Notes: generated by a model from the sequence alone, not told the origin. 7,759 nucleotides of DNA from Thermoplasmata archaeon (GCA_021827885.1 JAKAUD010000216.1:1-7759), one strand, 5' to 3'; shown: positions 1 through 6,169, counted from the stretch's first letter. A program made the numbers and translations.

Positions 1-965
1 GATGCGTTAAGTATTCTAATAGAACCGTTATAGGAATAAAAGTAGGCATATTGATTGTGTGGATTGTAGGCTATGCCATCTGATAATATTGCACAATTGA
101 ACTTACTTTCAATAGCTCCGGTTGTTCCGTTCAACACCACAATCTCATGCGAATAGTAGAAATCAAAGATCAGTTTATTGGATATATTATCATAAATAAA
201 ACCCTCTGTTGCGTTTCTGAAATTATAGGTAAAAGAAATGGAGTTGTTTAAAGTGTTGATCGCTTCAAAGGAACATTCATCACCAATGTAGAGGAAGGCG
301 CGCTCCTTGCTATATATCAACCCATAAGTAGATGAGACATTAAATGTTGCATCCACCTTGTTCGTTGTAAGGTTCAACTCTGATAATACACAGAGAGAAC
401 TCTTAAAGAATAGAGAGTTGTTTGTTGAGTCAATAACAGGACTATAAGGATACCATTCAAATGTTATTATTGGCTTACTGATATTTCCTGTAATTGGATT
501 AAATGAAATTATTGAACTGTTGTAATGATATAGACAATTGTTATAATACCTTAGAGAAAAATTATCCAGAACTATAGCATAAAGGAGAGAATTTGCAGGG
601 TCGTAACCAATCCATTCAATGCATTTTCCGACGTTTGTGGCATTAGTGATTTTATCAGTTGATGTTGCTATCTGGAATATATAGCTGGATGATGATGCAT
701 AGAGATTCCTATTCTGATAATCCATTGCAATAGAACTTGGTGAACTATAATTAAAATCCCTTGTAAAATTATTACAATTATTTCCAGCAGAAAAATTTCC
801 TGCTACATTTCCCATATTTATTATCTTGTTGGAAGCAGTAATCTGAAAGGGTTGCGGTGAATACCCTTGAATATTTGTCTGGTTTATTTGCAAGATTGGG
901 GACATTGAGATTAATAAGAAAAAGAACACAATTAAAAATGAGGGTATTTGTATTATGCGTTTCAT
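1..965 (-). CDS. Secreted beta-propeller surface protein, 3' end cut by window edge
   Basis: An open frame of 321 codons runs from an ATG at 965 to the left edge with no stop, so the gene is partial. The N-terminus (MKRI, then a long Phe/Leu/Ile stretch at residues 8-27) is a signal peptide or anchor. The rest repeats a blade pattern of a hydrophobic strand, YDxxNxxLY, a second strand and a turn like N-x-T-T/G, at about residues 78-100, 118-162, 175-204, 215-241, 255-285 and 297-321. This is typical of YVTN/NHL-like beta-propellers. Sixteen N-x-S/T glycosylation sequons and six Cys (64, 115, 144, 192, 231, 291), about one per blade, fit an exported, glycosylated, disulfide-stabilised protein. 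It lies 41 nt behind the G1 peptidase gene and is probably co-transcribed with it. An in-frame GTG at 977 is an alternative start. The fold assignment rests on the repeat pattern; the ligand or partner is unknown. Confidence 0.75.
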   Translation of the reverse strand, partial: MKRIIQIPSFLIVFFFLLISMSPILQINQTNIQGYSPQPFQITASNKIINMGNVAGNFSAGNNCNNFTRDFNYSSPSSIAMDYQNRNLYASSSSYIFQIATSTDKITNATNVGKCIEWIGYDPANSLLYAIVLDNFSLRYYNNCLYHYNSSIISFNPITGNISKPIITFEWYPYSPVIDSTNNSLFFKSSLCVLSELNLTTNKVDATFNVSSTYGLIYSKERAFLYIGDECSFEAINTLNNSISFTYNFRNATEGFIYDNISNKLIFDFYYSHEIVVLNGTTGAIESKFNCAILSDGIAYNPHNQYAYFYSYNGSIRILNA

Positions 966-973
966 GATAGGTT

Positions 974-993
974 TCACCGCTGATCTTCACCTC
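974..993 (-). promoter_or_regulatory. Two ribosome binding sites ahead of the beta-propeller gene
   Basis: On the coding strand GAGGTGA (987-993) lies 9 nt ahead of an in-frame GTG at 977, and GGTGA (974-978) lies 8 nt ahead of the ATG at 965. Both match the archaeal 16S 3' end (AUCACCUCC). Either start would work; the longer match favours the GTG, which adds only four residues (MKPI) before the signal peptide. A Shine-Dalgarno here, but not before the first gene, fits translation of an internal operon gene. Confidence 0.6.
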
Positions 994-1006
994 GTTGAAA
1001 TATTTT

Positions 1007-2356
1007 TTAGGGGCATGGCGTTGGGAGATTATCATAACCACAACAATATGCTGTAGTTTTCAAACTCATGTCATATGTACCTACAGTAGAAGATGATTGA
1101 AAATTGTTGTTGAGATTTTGTCCACTATCGCAACTTTGCTGTAAATAAGAATAATCATACCATTGATTAGACCATGCCGTTTTTCCATATAAGCAATTGT
1201 TATTAGCGAGACCCTTCACGTCAGATACTGAGAATGGGGAAAATACTGGCAATTGAGATATCTTACCACCAACACATGGCGTTTCCACGATTGAACCAAA
1301 ATAGTAAGGGGTAAACGGGGCTATAACTGGAACAATCATTGTGCCTCCGTTTGCTCCTGTGTTAATATCTTTAATTTGTACCAAAAAGTCACCAGAAAAA
1401 CATGATATTTCTACCGAAATCGTATCTCCATAATGTACTGCGTTATCGTTAGAAGCACCGTTATTTAGAGTGATGACACTAGACCCGTAATTTGCTCCAG
1501 TATAGTAATGTTCATACCAGAGACATGGTGCTTTATTTGGAGTCAAAGCAACCCCTGCCTGAACCATATTTTTTCCGTGGCTATCTGCCGAAAGTGAATC
1601 CCACACTGATAATACATGAGGAATGGATTTAACACTTCTTACAATAGTAGTTCCCTTTACACTAGGTCCCCTTGAAGGAAGAGTTACTTTTGAAGGAATT
1701 TGAATTTTCTCATAAACTTTAATTACTTGATAATTGAAGTTGCAACTCACCGTGTGTGGCCACGGTGGCCATCCCACATTCCAACCAACATTTTTTGTTT
1801 TAGTGCCCTGATCATAGAAGGAATATCCATCCCAGTTTAGAGTTTGGGAGGTTGATCCAGCAAGAACGTGTGATTTCTGTATTGTTTCTGTTACCACCTG
1901 TTGGGTTCCGTCGATCCTTTCGATTCTGAAAGACTTCTTCCTTTGGATATTTCCGCCCTTTATGTATTTAGCTATCAAGCTTATCGATATGTTTCCTGAT
2001 GAATTGGAACTCCATCCCAGACAGCATATAGGATTTCCACCCTGAGAAAGAACCTTCGGGTAAATCAATTGCCACTGATTCATGACTGTTGAGATTTCAT
2101 CTGAAAGATTGAAATTCACCGATACATTGTGAGACACATCCCATGACTTCTCCTCGTTATATGCCTTCTCTGCAATGCTCTCAAGGAATGATTGCGTAAT
2201 TGAGGAACTCTGCGTCTGATTGGCTGAACCGATTTGAAATGCATTTTCAGAATGATTTATACCAACTGGAGTATTTCCCTGATAGACGATTGCTCCGAGA
2301 GAAGCAAACATCATTACTATTCCAAGAACCATCAGTTTCTTAATTTGTGCTTTCAT
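1007..2356 (-). CDS. Secreted G1-family (eqolisin-like) glutamic endopeptidase
   Basis: A 449-residue protein with an N-terminal signal peptide or anchor (KAQIKK, then a hydrophobic core at residues 7-24). Residues about 220-382 resemble the G1/A4 peptidase domain of scytalidoglutamic peptidase: W252; Q266 in MVQAGV (catalytic Gln53 of the fungal enzyme); WYE at 280-282; GD at 310-311 before a beta-hairpin region; and E358 in SIVETP (catalytic Glu136, fungal motif IIED). Both catalytic residues are therefore kept. The 200-residue N-terminal part is unrecognised and carries six N-glycosylation sequons. A tail of about 65 residues after the domain is Cys-rich; the protein has 11 Cys in total, including CC pairs at 111-112 and 438-439. 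ATG 2356 is preferred over an upstream TTG (2410) because it sits right before the signal peptide and 24 nt after a TATA box. G1 enzymes are acid proteases acting outside the cell. It heads an operon with the beta-propeller gene. Confidence 0.75.
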   Translation of the reverse strand: MKAQIKKLMVLGIVMMFASLGAIVYQGNTPVGINHSENAFQIGSANQTQSSSITQSFLESIAEKAYNEEKSWDVSHNVSVNFNLSDEISTVMNQWQLIYPKVLSQGGNPICCLGWSSNSSGNISISLIAKYIKGGNIQRKKSFRIERIDGTQQVVTETIQKSHVLAGSTSQTLNWDGYSFYDQGTKTKNVGWNVGWPPWPHTVSCNFNYQVIKVYEKIQIPSKVTLPSRGPSVKGTTIVRSVKSIPHVLSVWDSLSADSHGKNMVQAGVALTPNKAPCLWYEHYYTGANYGSSVITLNNGASNDNAVHYGDTISVEISCFSGDFLVQIKDINTGANGGTMIVPVIAPFTPYYFGSIVETPCVGGKISQLPVFSPFSVSDVKGLANNNCLYGKTAWSNQWYDYSYLQQSCDSGQNLNNNFQSSSTVGTYDMSLKTTAYCCGYDNLPTPCP

Positions 2357-2375
2357 ACGAGCGGGAAATGATATA

Positions 2376-2383
2376 TATATAAA
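2376..2383 (-). promoter_or_regulatory. TATA box of the leaderless G1 peptidase gene
   Basis: The coding strand reads TTTATATA, within an 11-nt T/A run, centred about 24 nt before the ATG at 2356. A purine-rich AAGA precedes it, as a BRE would. No Shine-Dalgarno lies between it and the ATG. This spacing is that of an archaeal leaderless transcript starting at or next to the ATG. It also shows that the longer TTG start at 2410 would lie upstream of the promoter. Confidence 0.65.
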
Positions 2384-2416
2384 TCTTAGCTTTATCTTTT
2401 TTAGGGACAATATTAT

Positions 2417-2423
2417 AAAAAAA
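2417..2423 (-). terminator. Poly-T terminator after the small membrane protein gene
   Basis: Seven consecutive T on the minus strand (A7 on the plus strand), 54-60 nt past the stop of the 2477-2908 gene and just upstream of the next promoter. Archaeal RNA polymerase stops at T-runs without needing a hairpin, and no strong hairpin is seen here. An 8-bp direct repeat (ATTCTCTT at 2431-2438 and 2464-2471) lies in the same gap. Confidence 0.4.
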
Positions 2424-2476
2424 CAGGATAATTCTCTTAAACAACTATAGAAATTGATTTCTTATTCTCTTGAATT

Positions 2477-2908
2477 TCAATAGTATTTTCCTCTGATGGC
2501 GTATAATTCAGCCATCCCATCTGTGATGTTGGCGATTCCAGCTGCTAATAATAGAACGAGTGCTAAGTTGGCGGTGCCTGTTGAAATGAAGCTGGTGTTT
2601 ATAGGTATAAATACCCTGTAGGATGTCAAAAAGACAGAGATTATTACAAGCAGGATAATTTCAAACATACCACTGAATATCCGCAATGAAATTCTTTCCA
2701 TGGAGATTAGATCGTGAATAAGGTAACTGAGCACGAGAACGATTATGGAAAATAACACAACTATCGGATCTATGAAGTATGTCATCATGGCAAAGAAAAG
2801 AGTGACCCCTGATGTGAAAATGGGAAAGAAGTACCCATTCAGCCGTCCAAGTTCTTTCCTATAATGGAAACCTGAAGATACTATTAAACCCAGACTGATT
2901 AAAACCAT
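2477..2908 (-). CDS. Small four-helix membrane protein, unknown function
   Basis: 143 residues, mostly hydrophobic. I do not recognise a family. Membrane segments can be placed near residues 1-13, 27-45, 47-66, 79-97 and 109-127; the first is too short to span a membrane by itself. Charged patches (YRKELGR at 16-22, HDLISMERISLR at 65-76) separate them. ATG 2908 is the only normal start in the frame, yet the frame stays open for 49 more codons upstream (to 3055), and the codons just before the ATG (ENLLLSITDF) would complete the first helix. The gene may therefore be 5'-truncated, or use a rare start. No TATA box or Shine-Dalgarno is clear ahead of it. It is followed by a T-run and a new promoter, so it is probably not in the peptidase operon. 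That it is a real gene is likely; its role is open. Confidence 0.5.
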   Translation of the reverse strand: MVLISLGLIVSSGFHYRKELGRLNGYFFPIFTSGVTLFFAMMTYFIDPIVVLFSIIVLVLSYLIHDLISMERISLRIFSGMFEIILLVIISVFLTSYRVFIPINTSFISTGTANLALVLLLAAGIANITDGMAELYAIRGKYY

Positions 2909-3112
2909 GAAATCTGTTATGCTAAGAAGAAGATTTTCATCCGCATTGGCACAACCGGGAATATATCTGCAAAGGGTGAGGTAACGTTGGCAAAACTCTG
3001 GAATATGGGCAATCCGAAATATGTTGAGATCATAATTAGGAAACGTGATATTGCCTCAGGGCTTTCTAAATACCGAAACACATTCAGAAAAACCGGGAAT
3101 TATAAAAAGTGA
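2903..3112 (+). pseudogene. Possible gene remnant without start codon
   Basis: A plus-strand frame is open for 69 codons between TAA (2900-2902) and TGA (3110-3112), but has no ATG, GTG or TTG before its middle. The readable product (KKKIFIRIG, ISAKGEVTLAKLW, PKYVEIIIRKRD, then a basic tail ending GNYKK) looks like real protein: short beta strands and a charged C-terminus. The segment SAKGEVTLAK faintly recalls the SKGQVTIPK hairpin of AbrB/SpoVT DNA-binding proteins, but the usual following helix and GD are missing, so this is only a suggestion. It overlaps, on the other strand, the start and upstream extension of the small membrane protein gene. It may equally be chance openness. Confidence 0.2.
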
Positions 3113-3289
3113 AACCAAGAAATGGTAAAAGCAGGAATAGCAAGGAACCTAAAACATTCATTGCCTTCAGATGCATATAACGATAAATCTGCCTGACTAT
3201 TTCGACGATTACCTTGCCAAAACTGCCTTACCTGACGTGTGCAATCCTTGTTCCGGTGATTTCGAACACTCTTTTAATCAAGAAATAAT
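2909..3289. other. Disordered intergenic stretch between AT-rich left block and core genes
   Basis: About 380 nt separate the divergent membrane protein gene and the MFS gene. It holds overlapping short frames on both strands: the plus-strand remnant ending at 3112, a 49-codon upstream extension of the membrane protein frame, a 24-codon ORF (3122-3196), a 30-codon hydrophobic minus-strand ORF (3084-3176) and a 55-codon CxxC ORF starting at 3171. No tRNA, inverted terminal repeat or intact transposase is visible. Gene decay or an old insertion/deletion boundary is the simplest reading. Confidence 0.35.
3100..3109 (+). promoter_or_regulatory. Possible TATA box upstream of the small CxxC ORF and MFS gene
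   Basis: TTATAAAAAG is the best TATA-like plus-strand match before the MFS gene. Transcription would start near 3129, leaving about 42 nt to the ATG at 3171 and about 160 nt to the MFS start. There is no TATA box at the leaderless distance from 3290, so a longer leader from here is the best available explanation. The match could be chance in AT-rich DNA. Confidence 0.25.
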
Positions 3290-3338
3290 GTGCCTGATGT
3301 GCAAGAGAGAACTGACAGGGCGTTCAAGTTTCTCGTAA
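3171..3338 (+). CDS. Hypothetical 55-residue protein with two CxxC pairs
   Basis: ATG-initiated frame of 55 codons. The N-terminus (MHITINLPDYFDDYLAK) is acidic and plausible as protein. It is followed by CNPC, a 16-residue spacer and CLMC, then KREL, which is the layout of a small zinc ribbon. It overlaps the first 49 nt of the MFS gene in a different frame and has no Shine-Dalgarno. I do not recognise a family. It may be a small regulator or zinc protein translated just ahead of the transporter, a remnant of a longer gene, or chance. Confidence 0.25.
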   Translation: MHITINLPDYFDDYLAKTALPDVCNPCSGDFEHSFNQEIMCLMCKRELTGRSSFS

Positions 3339-4477
3339 TTTCAAGGGCGGCAAGGAGCGTAGCCCTGAGCTTTTCTGCCATTTCCTACCCCCTGTATCTC
3401 TTCGTCCTTGGATACAGTCTAGTTGTCATAGGGTTCTTTGCGTTTTTCCTGATACTGTTCACCGTTTTCCAGACCATACTCATGGGAATCTTGGGAGACA
3501 GGTTTGGCTACAAATATTCGCTTATTATTTCTGAGATATTTCCCCTGTTTTCCATGTCAGTCCTGTTCCTGACAACCTATCCACCGCTAATTGCGTTGAC
3601 AGTCATTGGAGGAATTGGTGGAGGACCAGGGGCAATAAGGGGAGCCTTTTCACCAGGCACCACTGCCTTAATTGGCAATAACTGGCCAGACACTAATGAA
3701 AGGGTGAAGAAGATCGGTATAGTAACAACCATTGGAAGCTTCTTCTCAATTTTCGGAGGGGGACTTGTCATAGGCCAGAATTTCCTTGCACATTCTGTTG
3801 GAGAAGTTCCCTCCTATAGGCTCCTCTTTGGAATATCTGCCCTGCTGATGATTGCTTCCCTTATATCACTGTTATTTGTTTTCGAGAGAAAGAGGGAAAT
3901 GAAGAAACATGGAGTGATCCAGAAAGGCTCGGTTAGATTCCTTGGAAAAGTCATATTTTCCAATGCCATAAACGGCGCTGGCATCGGCCTTTCAATGGCA
4001 ATCATATCGGCATGGTTCCATGTGGCCTTTGGTGTTTCAACACTTCTTCTGGGCATAATGTTCACCGGCTCCTATCTTTCAACCTCGCTTGGATCGTATA
4101 TATCGGTAAAGATGGCCCATAAAATGAAGAATCCCGGTAGATTAGGAGCTTATGCAAGGATGCTTCAGGGAATCCTCATGATTCCACTTGCCCTTTCACC
4201 CTTCTTCTATCTCGCTGCTGCTCTTTATATCGGAAGGATGGCGGTGGCTGGCTATGGAACTCCCTCCAGAAGCACCATCAACATAAGCGGACTTCAGGAG
4301 GGTGATCTGGGTGCGGGAACCAGTTTCCAGGCTACGGCAGGGAGGTTGTCACAGTTGACGTCGGGAACCTCCGGAATCCTGGCAGATATCTATATCCCTT
4401 TGCCACTGGTCCTTGGGGGAACCATACAGTTCGTAGCCGGGATTGTTTATCTTAGATTATTTGGCATGAAAAAGTGA
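3290..4477 (+). CDS. Major facilitator superfamily (MFS) transporter
   Basis: 395 residues, the usual MFS size, with about 11-12 hydrophobic segments in two halves joined by a basic cytoplasmic loop (ERKREMKKHG, about residues 199-208). The signature motif A sits after the second helix: G66-x2-G-D70-R-F-G73-Y-K. A Gly/Pro-rich stretch (GGIGGGPGAIRG, about 107-118) marks helix 4. The start is GTG 3290: the frame is closed by TAA at 3275-3277 and no ATG occurs until residue 65, which would remove the first two helices; a second GTG at 3299 is also possible. Neither a Shine-Dalgarno at normal distance nor a leaderless TATA box is evident. The flavin reductase gene follows after 33 nt, hinting at a shared substrate. 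Substrate and direction of transport cannot be read from the sequence. Confidence 0.85.
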   Translation: MPDVQERTDRAFKFLVISRAARSVALSFSAISYPLYLFVLGYSLVVIGFFAFFLILFTVFQTILMGILGDRFGYKYSLIISEIFPLFSMSVLFLTTYPPLIALTVIGGIGGGPGAIRGAFSPGTTALIGNNWPDTNERVKKIGIVTTIGSFFSIFGGGLVIGQNFLAHSVGEVPSYRLLFGISALLMIASLISLLFVFERKREMKKHGVIQKGSVRFLGKVIFSNAINGAGIGLSMAIISAWFHVAFGVSTLLLGIMFTGSYLSTSLGSYISVKMAHKMKNPGRLGAYARMLQGILMIPLALSPFFYLAAALYIGRMAVAGYGTPSRSTINISGLQEGDLGAGTSFQATAGRLSQLTSGTSGILADIYIPLPLVLGGTIQFVAGIVYLRLFGMKK

Positions 4478-4482
4478 TTCTT

Positions 4483-4490
4483 CTTAAATA
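4483..4490 (+). promoter_or_regulatory. TATA box of the leaderless flavin reductase gene
   Basis: CTTAAATA agrees with the archaeal YTTAWA consensus and is centred about 24 nt before the ATG at 4511. It begins 5 nt after the MFS stop codon. No Shine-Dalgarno lies between it and the ATG. The reductase therefore appears to have its own promoter, even though it closely follows the transporter gene. Confidence 0.6.
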
Positions 4491-4492
4491 TC

Positions 4493-4509
4493 AATCAATA
4501 ATATTGATT
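4493..4509. promoter_or_regulatory. 17-bp palindromic operator over the transcription start
   Basis: AATCAATA-A-TATTGATT: perfect 8-bp arms around one central base. Symmetry resumes beyond one mismatch (4491 pairs with 4511, 4490 with 4512). It fills the space between the TATA box and the ATG, so a bound dimer would block transcription initiation. Length and placement fit a MarR, TetR, ArsR or Lrp-like repressor. No regulator gene is in the window. As RNA the arms could also pair, but with one loop base a hairpin is unlikely. Confidence 0.55.
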
Positions 4510-4510
4510 C

Positions 4511-6169
4511 ATGAAGAGCCTTACCGGTGAATATATCGGAAATGTCTGGGTAAAGAACAGGATTGCCATGGCACCCATGATATCAAACCTTGCCAATCCC
4601 GATGGAATGACAAACAACAATCACATTGCATATCTTGAGGAGAGGGCAAAAGGTGGTTTTGGCCTCATAATTACCGAGTATTCATACGTCCTGATGGAAA
4701 CCGCAAAGGGATCAAGAAATGAGATGGTTATTGGAGTATCGGATCACATTCCAAAGTTGAAGAGGCTGACAGAAAGCATCCATAAACACCAGTCAAGGAT
4801 ATTTGTCCAGATCGTTCATGCAGGTGGCAAGGCATTATCGCATGATGGCGGGAGGATTATTGCCCCCTCATCACTGGATTATCTTGGGCATATTCCCTCT
4901 GAAATGTCGGAGGAAGATATGGAACATACCAGAAAGGCTTTTGAGGCTGCCTCAAGGGTTTCCCGGCTCTCAAATTTTGACGGTGTTGAAATTCATGGTG
5001 CCCATGGTTACCTGATACAGGAATTTCTTTCACCTGCCCTTAATAAGAGAAATGATAAATACGGCGGAACTTTTGAGAAACGCCTGACTTTTCCACAGGA
5101 AATAATAGATATCGCCAAGGAGTCTTCAGGCTTGCCTGTAGGCATCAGGCTCAGCCTCTATGAAGATGATCCTGATGGATACGATGCCCAATATGGCCTG
5201 AAAGTTTCTGAATCACTGAAAAACCTGGATTATGTCCACTATTCAGCCGGGAGGTTTGCGCCTCCCGGTTCTTCTGCATCATTCTATTCAGATGAAATGC
5301 ACATACTGAAAAGGCTTCCGAGGAAACCTAGAATCAAGACTATGATTGTGGGATCGATAACATCTCCCGAATCAATAGAGGAGGCATTAAAAATCGTTGA
5401 TTTTGTTGCCATAGGAAGGGCTGCGCTCGCCGATCCATTTATTCCCATGAAACTGGAAAACGGAAAGGTACCCCTTCGCCCATGCATAAGATGTAACCAG
5501 GCATGCAGGGACCTCTCCTATGGGGAGGTCAGGTGCACGGTAAACCCATATACCGGTTATGAGAACTCAAGAATAATATTCACAGGATTGAAAGGGGAAA
5601 TCACCATAGCGGGAGGAGGAGTCGCAGGGATGGAAGCGGCTCTAAGGGCTAGGGAAACCGGATTGAAGCCAATAATATATGAGAAGGGCGAGTTGCTTGG
5701 CGGCGATCTGGCCATGGTGAAGGATCCATTCAAGAAGTCGGAGTTCACCAGGCTTCTTGATTATTATCTTCACGAAATCAAGAGATTTGGCATAGATGTT
5801 GTCCTGTCAACTGAAAGCAGGAGTCCACATATCCTTGCCATCCCTCCGGTAATTTATCCTGATCTTCCAGATTCAGGAGATATATCAGTGGATTCAAATA
5901 TTTATAAGCATCATGACCAGATGCTTATGATTGCGGAACATAACAGGGTTGAAGCCAGTGAAAGAAGCCTCAACAGTCTGGACAGAAACCGGCAGATAGC
6001 ATTCAGGAAAATGGCAGAGAAAAAAGGCGTGGTTTTTGTGAGCGATCTGGACAGGGATTTTGATGTCAGGAATTTTACAGCAAACCAGTACGACCTGAAG
6101 TCGGCAATGGAGCTTGGGATATCAAGGGTTGAATCGTATATCAGGTTCAACCTTCCGGATCTAAGCTAA
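4511..6169 (+). CDS. FMN/4Fe-4S oxidoreductase, Old Yellow Enzyme / 2-enoate reductase family, shortened C-terminus
   Basis: 552 residues. Residues 1-320 form an OYE-type TIM barrel: Q100 and H103 (QIVHAGGK); the substrate-site pair H162/H165 in EIHGAHGYLIQEFLSP; R213 in GIRLS; and the FMN phosphate site near GRAALADPF (302-310). A 4Fe-4S site follows: C325, C328, C332, C342. A dinucleotide fold begins at 363 (TIAGGGVAGMEAA, 365-377) with acidic E391 and GG at 397-398. The family (FadH dienoyl-CoA reductase, 2-enoate reductase) reduces activated C=C bonds with NAD(P)H and is normally about 640-680 residues. Here the second Rossmann fold and the usual ATG motif are not recognisable between 440 and 530, although a terminal helix like the family's (ELGISRVESYI) remains. 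The HxxH pair favours enoate-reductase-like over FadH chemistry. The gene is leaderless with an operator at its start; its stop overlaps the kptA stop by 9 nt. Confidence 0.85.
   Translation: MKSLTGEYIGNVWVKNRIAMAPMISNLANPDGMTNNNHIAYLEERAKGGFGLIITEYSYVLMETAKGSRNEMVIGVSDHIPKLKRLTESIHKHQSRIFVQIVHAGGKALSHDGGRIIAPSSLDYLGHIPSEMSEEDMEHTRKAFEAASRVSRLSNFDGVEIHGAHGYLIQEFLSPALNKRNDKYGGTFEKRLTFPQEIIDIAKESSGLPVGIRLSLYEDDPDGYDAQYGLKVSESLKNLDYVHYSAGRFAPPGSSASFYSDEMHILKRLPRKPRIKTMIVGSITSPESIEEALKIVDFVAIGRAALADPFIPMKLENGKVPLRPCIRCNQACRDLSYGEVRCTVNPYTGYENSRIIFTGLKGEITIAGGGVAGMEAALRARETGLKPIIYEKGELLGGDLAMVKDPFKKSEFTRLLDYYLHEIKRFGIDVVLSTESRSPHILAIPPVIYPDLPDSGDISVDSNIYKHHDQMLMIAEHNRVEASERSLNSLDRNRQIAFRKMAEKKGVVFVSDLDRDFDVRNFTANQYDLKSAMELGISRVESYIRFNLPDLS

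Noticed and set aside
778..1041. Minus-strand ORF of 87 codons beginning ahead of the beta-propeller start
   Set aside because: It overlaps the peptidase end and the propeller start in another frame, has no protein-like pattern, and borrows the propeller gene's ribosome binding region.
2357..2410. Upstream TTG start extending the G1 peptidase by 18 residues
   Set aside because: The extension spans the TATA box, so it would not be transcribed from that promoter, and it puts a non-signal sequence before a clear signal peptide.
2431..2471. Direct repeat ATTCTCTT, 33 bp apart, as an attachment or target-site duplication
   Set aside because: Eight bases in AT-rich DNA with no element between the copies; not significant.
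3084..3176. 30-codon hydrophobic minus-strand ORF (MHLKAMNVLGSLLFLLL...)
   Set aside because: Could be a membrane peptide, but has no promoter or ribosome binding site and is antisense to other candidate frames; chance is as likely.
3122..3196. 24-codon plus-strand ORF (MVKAGIARNLK...) in the intergenic stretch
   Set aside because: Very short, too close to the TATA-like box to be its leaderless product, no ribosome binding site and no family resemblance.
3255..3260. GGTGAT, a strong Shine-Dalgarno match before the MFS gene
   Set aside because: It is about 30 nt from the GTG at 3290, too far to act, and no start codon lies at a useful distance behind it.
4803..5015. ORF on the plus strand inside the flavin reductase
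   Set aside because: Shadow frame within a well-supported gene; no recognisable features. The same holds for the minus-strand ORFs at 3577-3771, 3814-4065, 5284-5487, 5557-5748, 5911-6150 and the second-frame ORF at 6361-6591.
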